Positions 36,650 through 47,330 of a DNA stretch of 64,000 bases are shown here, piece by piece; positions within the stretch are counted from its first letter, which is position 1; every line of letters begins with the position of its first letter. The stretch is from Lepiota brunneoincarnata (lineage: Eukaryota; Basidiomycota; Agaricomycetes; Agaricales; Agaricaceae): contig JAEBUN010000006.1 in assembly GCA_023014365.1 (NCBI GenBank), positions 1,674,001 to 1,738,000 of the forward strand. The letters run 5' to 3'. A model generated the notes under the pieces. It ran no database searches. It was not told where the DNA came from and saw only the letters and a list, made by a program, of their open reading frames with translations. The translations under genes and the position numbers were made by a program.

Positions 36650-37591
36650 GCCATGCTTGTGAGTCTTGAGTTATAGGCGATATTTTCTGAATTTTCATGA
36701 TTGTAGTTTGCACTGTCATCACATGAATATATGAATCAGGCTTGTGAGACTTGTTCTGTACTTGTACTTGTACTGTTTGTCTGGTGCTACTATGTTGCAA
36801 CTGAATGATATGTGTTTTTGTATTGACTATAATACTCATGATATCATGCCTTGTCCAAGCCTCATGTTGAGTTGATGGCTTGCTGCATGCAATACGACAT
36901 ATGAGCCTTGTTCATGCTGATTCACAAAGAGTAGTACAGTACAGGACTTCTGAAGCAAAACAGCAAAGATGGGCCCAGTATACCACATATCATGAGCCTG
37001 GGACAGGCCTGATCAACTGAGCTCAAGGTGTAGTTATAACCAGCTTATCATCCCACTGGAAGTCAGAGGACAAGTTCTTGTACTTTGCATTGAGAGGTGA
37101 ACCAGTTGTGGATCCATGATATAGTCATAGCAATACTCAACTCCTGGCTTATGTCAGGTCAGATCTATGCTCCCACCTGCATTCAAGATGGTGTCTGAGC
37201 AAGACTTGGCTAATGTTTCATGAAGGTAGAGGGAAATCTTGGCCCGCATTAATCCAAACTCTGTAGATAAATGGTAGTCGAATTCTAATTCATGTAGGCT
37301 GAAGATGAAAGACAGTCGAGGGTTGGGTTACTCTTTGAGGGTGAGGGCCGTTCTAGGCATTTAAGGGTGATAGTCATCAGCCTCTCGTACAGAGAGGAAT
37401 TTGAGCAGGAGTGAAGCAAGTCACCTTGCTGGTCAGTGCCCTTGGCACCATTTCCTGGTTTCACTAAGCACTTTTCTCAGGTGCCTACCTTCCGAGCTTT
37501 GCAGATCTAAAGGCACCTGTGGCTTTAATCACTTGTGCTTAGAACTAGGTGAGATGGTAGAGGCCACAGTGGCAGTCTCATGCAAGGTGGG

Positions 37592-38294
37592 TGTAGAGGT
37601 GGGCAAGCGGCTACACCTGCAAAGGCTGCCCTATGCCACCTCTTGTAGGACTCAGAACCTGAACTCAGAACCCAAAATCTGAACTTGGATCAAGCAACTC
37701 AGAGCGCCCAGCTGAACAAAGCCGTTATCATTTCATGACATGTCCCTTTCACTTGAAACCTCTTACATTCCCTAACAAATAAATTTTCACTACTTTTCTA
37801 TTCCTTTCCCTGAACTTGAACCATAGCATAAGTTTTCTCCCCATATATAGACTCCTCTGAGCCTCGCATACCACCCCTTTCATCTTTTCTATTCCGTTTT
37901 CCCAATTCCTTGTTAATGTAGTTGTGAAAACTTCACGATCTCTCCTGTTTCACATTCTTTATTCTCCAGATTTGTTCTAGTATAATTATCTCTCAATTTT
38001 CGATCCATTTTGGTACAGAAAACATAGCTAGTACAATAATTTACTTGTATATAAAGTTCCGAGCTTGCTTATGAGCTCGGCAGTCAATTTACAACCCAGA
38101 AACTCCCTCTCGATCTCTTTTTCTCTCTCTCTCTCAATTATCTCGTCCTTCCTGGTTTTCGAAGCCCAGTGGTTGTTTCACAAACCACACTTGCCCCTTT
38201 GTTTGTTCGTGTCAGCGCTGTTTTGATCGTGTTTTGATCATGTTTCGGTTTTGTTTCGGCACCTTTCACATGCTGAAGAGTCTAGTTCTCTTCA
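37592..38294 (+). mobile_element. Solo LTR, 703 bp, with GTGGG target duplication
   Basis: Comparison with other copies of the duplicated block (empty site near 18,836) shows an insertion that starts TGTAGAGG and ends TTCTCTTCA. It is flanked by GTGGG at 37,587-37,591 and 38,295-38,299. TATA-like motifs occur at about 37,847 and 38,048. The TG...CA ends, 5-bp duplication and lack of coding identify a solo LTR. The family is not clear and it is unlike the two chromovirus LTR families here. Confidence 0.85.
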
Positions 38295-38372
38295 GTGGGT
38301 ATATCTATCATGGGAAAACAAGGTGAGTTATTGCCATTCATCAGAGGTTATTATGCTTCCTTCCTGGTGTAC

Positions 38373-39032
38373 TGTTAGAGCTGGTGCAGGTCAGGACCGA
38401 GGTGGAGGGTCGGGGTGGTAACCTTGATATAAGGTAACCGGGGGACAGGGCGAAGTCAGTACGTAGACTTTGGGACCGAGGTGGAGTACGTCGGGCGGGG
38501 GGTTGGACTTGTGGCCTCAGCGTATGTGCTGTGCCCTCCTACTGTCCTAGTCCATATTTCAGGAAGTCGGAGCCGAAGCGGAGCGAGGCAGAAGAGAGGA
38601 GAGGATAAGGAACAGGGAGCTGGTCCGCTGCTTGATTCGATTATTAGACTGAGGAGTACAAGCCAAGTACCTACAGTATATATACTACTGGCCTTACGAA
38701 CTATGACTCGTACTGATTATGTGCGGAGCGAAGCGGAGGCCGATATAGTTACAACGGATTACGAACAGATTACAAATGGAATGGAAACCGGTACAGGTAT
38801 GGAGACCGATAACGTATCGTGACTACGGACGGGAAATGGAGACTGGAACTAGAGACACCGAGGGTCAGGTGACCACAGCACGTGTGGAGGTGGTCGCGTG
38901 ATTGGGGCAGTGGGTTGCGGTCGGAGCAAGTCAGGGCCGAGTTGGAGGGCAGAGGGTTGTTGTGTGGAGCACACGTGGAATCGAGAAGCCAAAGTTTAAG
39001 TGATTAGACTCTGAGTTGGCATGGATATGACA
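38373..39032 (+). mobile_element. Solo LTR, 660 bp, with TGTAC target duplication
   Basis: It interrupts the same duplicated block a little further on. It starts TGTTAGAG and ends ATATGACA, flanked by TGTAC at 38,368-38,372 and 39,033-39,037. It has a TATATATA-type motif near 38,680. CpG is common, so it is younger than its surroundings. It resembles none of the other LTRs in the window, which makes it a further LTR family. Confidence 0.85.
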
Positions 39033-40349
39033 TGTACACTTAGAATACCCCCAGGGCCACTGTTTCCCCCTGGCTCACTTTCATTCCATGGGGTGCCATT
39101 GGCAATGCTTGTGTCACTTCCAGCTGGGACACCACACATCTATGCACCTGTACAAACCCTGCTTGAATGACAGCTTGGATCGATAATGTACAAGCACTTC
39201 TCCGATTTTGAGTGAGTAATCCACATCTTCAGCAAGGTAACACCAATAAACTGCAGATCCAGTCAAAGAGGGGCGGGCGAGCTCATGGGGAAAAAACATC
39301 AAATCAAAATCTCAAAATTCTGTCTCCGACTTATTAGCATTTAGCTCTCAAATTCCTCCCCCACTGACCCACTCCCCCGGAGTTTATGAGCCGCCTTCAA
39401 CGTATGTACAGTTAACGTTGTATGTAAGAGGCTCTGAGCTCTGAGTGCCCGAAAGGCGAACCCCTTTAATGGATCCTAAAAATCAAATACCCCATCTCGG
39501 GTCCCTACGAACCAGTTCTGAATCACCCCAGGGATGCAACATCTGGTCAGTAAGGATGTCATTGTGACTATACCTATGATAATAGGTATGATGACTGTTA
39601 TGACTCCAAGGTTTATATGTGGCTCTATTTCATCTTCGTAACTATGGGTCACGGATATTTGGTCAATGGGGGGGTTTGCCGGGCTTTTTTTCTTAGTGTG
39701 AGGATGCATCCGTGTCTTCCCCCCGTTCCGGGAGCAGGGGTGTTGCATATTGGCCAAGACATACGTGACATGTGTGTGGGTGGGGGAAAGGGTTTATGTA
39801 CCCGGACTTTGGGGGCGAAGGGGATTTCGTGAATGGGGAATAGAGGATCAGGGTTGGAATTTTGAAATGGGTGGAGGGTGATAGCCTGATAGGCTTCATC
39901 CTCGATTTTGGATCGGCGAGTGCCTACTTGATCATGGCACTCTCATACTGATTCCTGTTCTTTTCTCTAGCTTTCGCCTTGCGAACCTGCCATCTGTATC
40001 CTCTCAAATGCTCTATGTCCCCACAGGGCTATGTCCGGTTACATGGACTGCACCAATATGCAGAACCAGACTCTTCCATGAAACTGATTCCAGCCGGCCT
40101 GACCTCTTGTGAATAGGTCCGTCTTATTGACATATATTCTCTTCCCGGGACGATCTGTAGTCGTCTAGCCTTACTCAGTAGTCTTTTAGCATAGCAAGGC
40201 CATGCATACGATACTTCACTCCAATGCACAGACAGTGGACCCGATTACGCAGTATAATTACTACATATTATCATCAAGACCCCTTTCAGCCAGAAGTGGT
40301 CATGTACTGAAGAAAACCAATTTCCAAATTATCTGCCAACAAAGCCCAT

Positions 40350-40555
40350 CTAATCAACATCCATGTGCGAAGGTCTATTCGCCTTTGGCTGTTCCTGTGG
40401 TGGCACCTCTGCACCTTCTGCATTCGCGCCAGCACCAGGTTGCGGCGTGCCCATCCCATCCTTCCTTGGTGTCTGCGTCCCTGACCCAGTTGGAGGCACA
40501 TGGGGCTTCGACTTTGGCCTAGCCAAAATTGGGGTTGATACAACCACATCATTTC
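40350..40555 (-). pseudogene. Hsp110 (Hsp88) C-terminal fragment
   Basis: The minus-strand frame ending at 40,350 encodes TPILARPKSKP, the GTQTPRKDG repeat and a terminal SHMDVD, matching the last part of the Hsp110 gene (44,515-44,770). One GTQTPRKDG repeat unit is missing and there are scattered substitutions. Homology fades at about 40,550, in the codons before ATPIL, where the sequence joins internal DNA of the next duplicated block. It is a truncated tandem copy, not a gene. Confidence 0.9.
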
Positions 40556-43500
40556 CCGATTTCGTTAAGCCCTTTTCTCAAGTGCCTGCCTTCTGAGCTT
40601 TGGGGATCTAATGGCTTTAATCACTAGTGCTTAGGAACTAGGTGAGATGATAGAGGCCGCAGTAGCAGTCTCATGCAAAGTGGATACATCTTTCGCGGGT
40701 AATCGAGGCGGCAGAGGTTACGCCTCCTACCTCAGTATACCCAGGGCCGCTGTCTCCACTTGGGTCACTTTCATTTTATGGGGTGTCGTTGGCAGTGCTT
40801 ATGTGGGTCCCATCTGGGACACCGCGCATTTTTGCACCCGTACAAACCCCACCCAAACGAGAATTTGGATCGATAATATTCAAGCACTTATCCAATGTCC
40901 CCAGTTTTGTGAGCAACCCACATCTCCAGCAAGGTAACACTACATTACAGCAGATCCAATCGGGGAGGCCAGACGTGCACGCTTGTGGAAGAAAAAAACA
41001 CAAATCAAAATCTCAAAACTCCGTCTCCCACTTGTCAACATCTGGCTCTCAAACCCCCCCCCCCCCACTCCCCCGGATCCGAATCACCCAGGTACGCAAT
41101 ATTTGGTCAGTAAGGATGTCACTGTGACTATAGGTATGATGATAGGTATGACGATAGGTATGACGACGGTTATAACCTCGACTGTGTAGCTTCAAGGTGC
41201 TTCTTGAGGCGATACTGGGCAATTTTTTCATCAGAAGCCTTTCATTTCACAATTAATATATTTCCAGCCTGACGTCCAAGATGACGATGAACTACACTGG
41301 CGTCTACATGTCCCCTACCACTGCTTGTGGTGTATAATTTTTTCACTCACTGCAGCTCTCATACTCAGGAGGCCCGGAGACTACACGCCTGCTCTGCTGA
41401 TCCCCATGAGAGTGTATCTGTTGAAGGGCTTCAGCAAGAATTCAGTGAGTGAAAACCCGGCTAGCTCCAGAAGCACCAGGTGCCTTTGGGACTAATGTAG
41501 CTGTTACCATAACGGAATCTACCCTTTGTTGACTATCTCCTCGAGAAAAAAAGCAAGTTCTGCAACGCGAGAAGCACATCTTGTCGCGTAATTGTCAACT
41601 ACAGAAGAATACTGGGCATTGGGACAAGGAGAGTTTGTTCATAGCGATTGCCTTTGCTTAAACAACTACTAGCAAATTCAACGAAACTTCCCGAGAGAAT
41701 TAGGCTTTCTAGGGCTTGCAGATACACTCTGATATATGGGAAGAACCTTAGGACAATAATCACGCTGAATCTCATGAAAGAAGAGCCAGATCTTCAGTTA
41801 TGTAAGTGGAGTAAGAATGCGTCCGTTTGGGCAACCATACGGGTGACCTTGTAATCTGGGAAAATTCATGGGCGATTTGACAGTGGATATCATTGTGTTT
41901 CTCATTATTAACGCCACCTCCGTATTACACAGATCGCTTCCGCGGTCTTCGCTTGGTCTTCTCCTTCCCCCAACCGGAAACCTCGAAACCTCGCTCATCA
42001 CCAGCTCTCAAATTCCGCAGACTTCTCATCTTCTACTCGGTCCCATCGCATTGGTCAATCAATAAGGGTTGGTCGTAACAATTAATTCCGACTATATTTG
42101 ACCACAAAGACGACGGGGATAATGGTCCAATACTTGGTCCAGCTGAGTATCAAAGCCCTGCATCCTGACCCTGACCCCTTAGACTTTCCAACCCCCAGGC
42201 AAGCTTGCTACGTACTCTTCGCTCTCAATAACCCTGCTTCGTGTTTTTATTCTTGCTATCTCTGCCGGTGCAGTCCTCGGAAGCCCCGCCTTGACAGAAC
42301 GAGATGACGCTGTGTGAGTGTGGCCGCTTCTTCAAATCCGTTGTACATTGTCATAGCAATATTGGTGGACTTGCAACTCATTTCCCATCAAAACCAATAA
42401 TGCAGCTGTTGGCGAAGGCCATGGATGTGGCGCCTTTTGGAAGCCCCACTCCTGCTGGCAGTATTGCAGTCGTGCAAACGAGTGGTGCTACTTTAAACAG
42501 ACACTTGTTGCAACAACACTCGCGACTGCAGAGGGAACTACCCTTGCAGCGGCTCGTGCTGCTGAACCATGCTCATGAGTCATTGGTTATAGCGGATATT
42601 TTCTGAATGTTCACGGTTGTAGTTGCATTGTCATCACAGGAATATACGGATCTGGCTTGCGAGACTTGTTCTGTTCTTATATTTTTACTGTCTGTCTAGT
42701 GCCGTTAATGTTGTGTGACTGAATGATACGTGTTTGTGGATTAACTGGGATACTCATGATATCGCGCCACGTTCAAGTCTCGTGTTGAGTTGATGGCTTT
42801 CTGCATGCGTATGCCATATGAGTCCTGTGCATGTCGGTTCACAAAAAGTAGTGCAAGATTGCCGGAGAGAAACAGCGAAGACGGACCGGAGTATTACCCC
42901 TGGATTAGTGCATGTCGTGAACCTGGGAAAGGCCCGACCAACTGAGCTCAAGGTGTACTTGTAACCAGTTCGCCGTCCCACCTAGATTCAGAGGACCATG
43001 ACAGTCGAGGGCTGGGTTCCTCTTTGTGCAGTGGCATTCAGAGCCAGAAGCAGAAGTGAGAGTGAGAGCCATTCTCGCTATTTTAGAGTGATATTCATCA
43101 GTCTTTCGGAACAGAGGAGCTTGAGTAGGAAGGAAGCAAGGGATGTGTGGCACGACAGTCCGGGGCAATGTATATATATTCAGACATAGGACGTGTTAAT
43201 ACCTAGGACTCCGACTTTGGCAACAGATTAGAGTATTGCTTAAGTCGAACGCCGGGGTGCGAATTCTACTCTTCATTGCTTCGCACCGCTAAATTTCATG
43301 GCGTTGGGGTGGGCCCGGGAGAGTAAATATGTTCGCGGACTCCGAACCCCAGGGCTGCCGCCTCCACTTGGATCACTTTCATTCCATGGGGTGTCGTTGG
43401 CAATTCTTATGTGGGTCCCAGCTGGGACACCGCACGTTTATGCACCCGTACATAAAATAATGTACAAGCATTTATTCAATTTCCCCAATTTTATGTGAGT

Positions 43501-44514
43501 AATCCACATCTCCGGCGGGGTAGCACCACATACAGCAAATCCAGTCAAAGAGGCCAGGCAGGGCATGCTCGTGGAAGGAAAGAAAAACAAATCAAAATCC
43601 CAAAACTCCGTCTCCCACTTATCGGCATTTGGCTCTCAAATTCCTCCCCCAGTCCCCCGGACTTTACGAGCCGCCCTCAACGTTGGTAAGTTACAGTTAA
43701 CGTTATATTACAATATAAGAGGTCGTGAGCGCTGAGTGCCGAAATGCGAATCCTAAAATCAAATATCCCACTCTCCCTACGAACCAGTTCCGAATCATCC
43801 AGCTACACGGGATATAGGTATGACGATAGGTATGACGACGGTTATGACTCCAAGATTTATATGTGGCTCTATTTCATCTTCGTAACTACCTACGGATCGC
43901 CGATGATGATCAATGGAGATTGGCCGGACTTTTCTCTCAGTATGAAGATGCGTCCGTGTCTTCCCCCCCCCCACTCCAAGCAAGGGGATATTACATATGG
44001 ACTGGAACATATCATATATGTGGCACGTGTGGGGAGAAGTGTTTACAAGTTCGACCCTTTGGGGACGGGGGAAGGGTTTCGCGTATGAGGAATAGTGATC
44101 AGGGTTGGAACTTTGAAATGGGGGGAGCCTCGGCTTTGGATGTTTGCGAGTACTCGCTTGATCATGGCGGTCTCATACTGATTCCTATTCTTCTCTCTGG
44201 CTTTTCGTCTTGCGAACCGTATGCAGAGCTGGACTCTTCCATGAAACTGATTCCGGCCGGCCTGACCCTCTTGTGAATAGGTCCGTCTTGTTGACATATA
44301 TTCTCTTCCCGGGACGATCTGTAGTCGTCTAACCATACTCAACAGGCTTTTAGCACATAGCAAGGCCACGCATGCGATACTTCACTCCAATGCACAGACA
44401 GAGGAACCGATTACGCGGTGTAATTACTACATATTATCATCAAGACCCCTTTCGGCCAGAAGTGGTCATGTACTGAAGAAAACTAATTTCCAAATATCTG
44501 CCAACAAAACCCAT
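40556..44514. repeat. Segmental duplication block, unit 4 (next to the intact Hsp110 gene)
   Basis: 40,556-41,175 resembles 14,350-15,120. 41,178-41,420 resembles 35,030-35,330. 42,090-43,140 resembles 36,200-37,400. 43,150-43,350 resembles 13,470-13,700. 43,340-44,150 resembles 14,555-15,400 and 39,050-39,920. The stretch 41,420-42,090 appears unique and holds nothing recognised. A C run lies at 41,057-41,070. The block contains the second secreted-protein relic and leads into the 3' end of the Hsp110 gene. Confidence 0.75.
42234..42565 (+). pseudogene. Relic of a small cysteine-rich secreted protein gene (copy 2)
   Basis: Colinear with 36,331-36,649. The start codon position reads CTG (42,234-42,236) instead of ATG. 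The intron donor GTGAGT is kept at 42,314, but the acceptor that reads CATCAG in copy 1 reads CATCAA here. Exon 2 keeps CGAFWKPHSCWQYCS and NEWCY; then a one-base frame change separates it from a second Cys-rich stretch (CRGNYPCSGSCC) that lines up with the end of copy 1. Loss of start, acceptor and frame marks it as dead. The Cys spacing around the breaks is the same as in copy 1, which supports an ancestral secreted disulphide-rich protein. Confidence 0.55.
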
Positions 44515-47180
44515 CTAATCGACATCCATGTGCGAAGGTCCATTCGCCTTTGGCTGTTCCTGCGGTGGCACCTCTGCACCTTCTGACTTCGCATTCGCAT
44601 TCGCACCAGCATCGGGCTGCGGCGTACCCGTCCCATCCTTCCTCGGTGTCTGCGTCCCCGTACCATCCTTCCTAGGTGTCTGCGTCCCCGACCCAGTTGG
44701 GGGCACAGGGGGCTTCGGCTTCGGCCTAGTCAAAATTGGGGTCGCAAAGAAGATAATCTCATCCCTCTTCTTCAGAATCTCCGCACTCGTCAACACAGGG
44801 ATCCACATTCTTCGGCCTCTCAGCCTGCCTTGCCACCTGATCATCCAACCATTTCCCAATCATCGCCACCTTCTCCACCACACTCTCCTTATCCTTCTCG
44901 TCAATATGCGCATACTTTTCGTCAGGCGGACGTGGCTTGTGATAGGTAATTGTTGAGCGTCTCTCGGAGGTATGAGGTCGCTTTTAGTCTCTCGTCAGCT
45001 TCGCGGTACCGGAAGGCGATAGGGTCACCAAGGGTTTTAAGCGCGTCGAGTCGGGCGACATAGACAGATTTGGTGGCCTCTTCGCCCTCCTCTGTGTAGA
45101 GCCAGTCTTCGGCTTCTTGAAGCGCCGGAAGAAGCTTGTCCTTTTCTTCGGCGGTTACGTAAACGGCATAGCGGTCGTCGAGCTTGCCGCGTGTATCGTA
45201 GATGTACTCCTCGAGCGCGTTCTTGCGGTCCTAATGGGAAAAAAAAAGGTTCAGGGAGAATATTCACATAAACAGAACAACATCACCAACCTCAGTGTCC
45301 TGAACGAGCTTGTCGGCGGCATGCAAGTCCGACTCGCGTTCCTTGTAGTCCTCCAGCACTTTCTTGTCCAAAGAAGTGTTGGTCGCCACAAACGGAATTT
45401 CCTTCTTCTTGATAATCTTCTTTTTCTTCGGAGGTGCAGGAGGAGCCGCGCCATCAGCAGCAGGCTGGTCGACATCCATCGGGGCGGGTTCCTCCCTCTC
45501 CTCGACCTCTTCAACATATGCATGCTCAAAGGAGGTGATACCATGGAGATTAAGACGCGTCTTGACCTTGACTATAGTAGAATCGCCCTTGGCGTCTGCA
45601 GGGACTTTTTGAGCAGTGAATTGGCCGATCCAAGGGTTAATGCCACCAGGGAGGAGTGAAGGGTCGCCATAGACAGCTTCGATATCGAAAGGCCCGCGAC
45701 GGTAGAAGGAGAGGATCTTGGTAGAAGGAACAGCATTGCCTTGTGGGAAGACGATGAGCTCGGTGTCGTCGTCCGGGTCGGATGGAATGGATGCCCATTG
45801 GACCTTGATGGGGAAGTGGTTGACATCGTGGATGTGGAAGTCACGAACGCGGAAGACGGGGGAAAGCATGGCGCAGGCAAAAGTGGCACCACGGGCGATG
45901 GCCTCGTCTTGGTTGAGGGTGAAAGAAAGGGGCTTTCCGCCAAAGGCTTCCTGAATACGGTTTCGGACTGCAGGAACACGGGTGGATCCTCCAACGAGCT
46001 CGACGGCATCGATCTGTTCGAGGGTGAGTCCCGAGTCCTCAAGGGCGCGCTTGATGGGCGCCTCGATCGCATCGAGAAGGGGAGCGATAAGACCTTCGAG
46101 TTGTTCGCGAGAGAGTTTGGAGGAAGCATCGATATCGTTCATGAGGGACTCGACATTCAGAGGGGCCTCCGCGTTGGCAGAAAGGATCTTCTTGAGCTTT
46201 TCGCAGCCAACGCCGAGACGGAAAGTAGCCTTTGGACTCGATAAAACGTCGACCTTGTACTTTTCTTTGAACTGGGTGCTAAAGTGTTGGACGAGGGCAT
46301 AATCGATGTCGCGACCACCGAGATTAAGATCGTATGCAGTGCTTTTCACGGTCAAGTTGGCCTTTAGAAAAGGCGATGATGGCGACGGAAAGGCCTGCGT
46401 GGCCAACATCAACGAAGGCGACATGACGAGGGTTGTCAACTTCGGGGAGGTCAGATTTGGTGATGCCGTAGCCAAGCGCGGTGGCGGTGGTGTCGTTGAT
46501 GATACGGAGGACATTGAGGTTGGCGATGGCAGCAGCGTCGAGGATAGCACGGCGCTGGATGTCGGTAAACCATCCTGGCACTGCAATGACGACGTCCGAG
46601 ACGCCCGTCTTGAGCTCCTTGGCGGCAGTATCTCGAAGCTTGCCAAGATATGCGCCGACGAGCTGTGTGAAGGAGAAGCTCTGCCTCTCGCCGAGATAGT
46701 TAATCTATGAGATATAAAAGATGAGACTTGCTGAATCTTATGGGGTAACAAGATCGGGCGCTCACCTCGATACCAATAGTGCCAGCGACATCGGCAAGTT
46801 TTACGTTCAAAAATTTCTTCTCGACATCCTGAACCTGAGGATCGTTGAGCGTCCGGCCAATGAGACGTTTGAGGGAGCCGATGGTATTCTTGAAATTGGA
46901 TGTTTCTTGGGTCTTGGCGGCTTCACCGATTGCTCGCTGTTTCGGTCCAAAGGCAACAAGCGATCTAAGGGAGCTGATGAGCAATCGTGAGAGAACGGAA
47001 AAGAAGGGCGGGAGACGAACGGAGTGGCGCGATTAGAGACCTCATTGGTGATGATATCAATACCTCTATGTCTAGCGACACCGATCTGGAAGAGAAAGAT
47101 GAGGAAAAGGGGGAAGAACAGGGCAGAAAATAACCCACCTTGCTGTGAAGAGTACCGAAATCTATACCGACAACAGCCAT
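44515..47180 (-). CDS. SSE1: Hsp110/Hsp88 family chaperone (Sse1-like), five exons, three one-base frame breaks
   Basis: Cytosolic Hsp110 proteins are Hsp70 relatives that exchange nucleotide on Hsp70 and hold unfolded proteins. Exons: 47,180-47,139, 47,085-47,021, 46,964-46,766, 46,704-45,291 and 45,230-44,515. Introns are 53-61 bp with GT-AG ends. The start is MAVVGIDFGTLHSK, followed by IGVARHRGIDIITNEVSNRA; then come the ATPase phosphate motifs (VPGWFTDIQRRAILDAA, LGGRDIDYALVQHF, ELVGGSTRVPAV), the substrate domain, an acidic/Lys linker, and the C-terminus ending SHMDVD. One extra base each near 46,353-46,358, 44,922-44,927 and 44,796-44,801 breaks the frame; without them exons 4 and 5 are exact codon multiples and the protein is about 810 aa. 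No other damage is seen, so assembly error is likelier than decay. It is divergent with the gene at 47,331. Confidence 0.95.
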
Positions 47181-47330
47181 TATGGAGGGGGAAGAGAGAT
47201 GAAAAATGCGCAGACGCGTTGATCGGAGCGAGATTGGAAAATAAGGCTGTATCCGGTGGCTGTGCTATTTCCAGATATGGACATGGGGTGTGTTCCAGCA
47301 AGTTCTAGCTGGCTCTCTCCTCAATTCATC
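47181..47330. promoter_or_regulatory. Shared divergent promoter with heat-shock-element-like site
   Basis: Only 150 bp separate the two divergent start codons. At 47,293-47,305 the sequence TTCcaGCAagTTC has the 5-bp-phased TTC/GAA pattern of a heat shock element with one mismatch in the middle unit, and a further degenerate unit (GCT at 47,308-47,310) continues the phase. The site lies about 113 bp upstream of the Hsp110 ATG. If real, it would be bound by heat shock factor. It may lie within the 5' leader of the plus-strand gene. Confidence 0.45.

Larger units (their letters stand above)
34900..40555. repeat. Segmental duplication block, unit 3 (Hsp110 locus copy)
   Basis: The order matches the block that ends in the real Hsp110 gene. 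35,030-35,330 resembles 41,178-41,420; 36,200-37,420 resembles 42,090-43,140 (including the secreted-protein relic); 37,420-39,900 resembles 14,300-15,410 and 43,340-44,150; 39,900-40,555 resembles 44,130-44,770 including the Hsp110 C-terminus. Two solo LTRs interrupt it. The first part is CpG-poor, with many C-to-T and G-to-A differences from its partner. The left edge is approximate. Confidence 0.75.

Noticed and set aside
45117..46710. Long plus-strand frames antisense to Hsp110
   Set aside because: They are shadows of the Hsp110 exons; their sequence is the reverse-strand reading of conserved coding DNA.
44515..47180. Calling the Hsp110 gene a pseudogene because of frame breaks
   Set aside because: Splice sites, catalytic motifs and the C-terminus are intact, and all three breaks are single extra bases; assembly error is the simpler reading.
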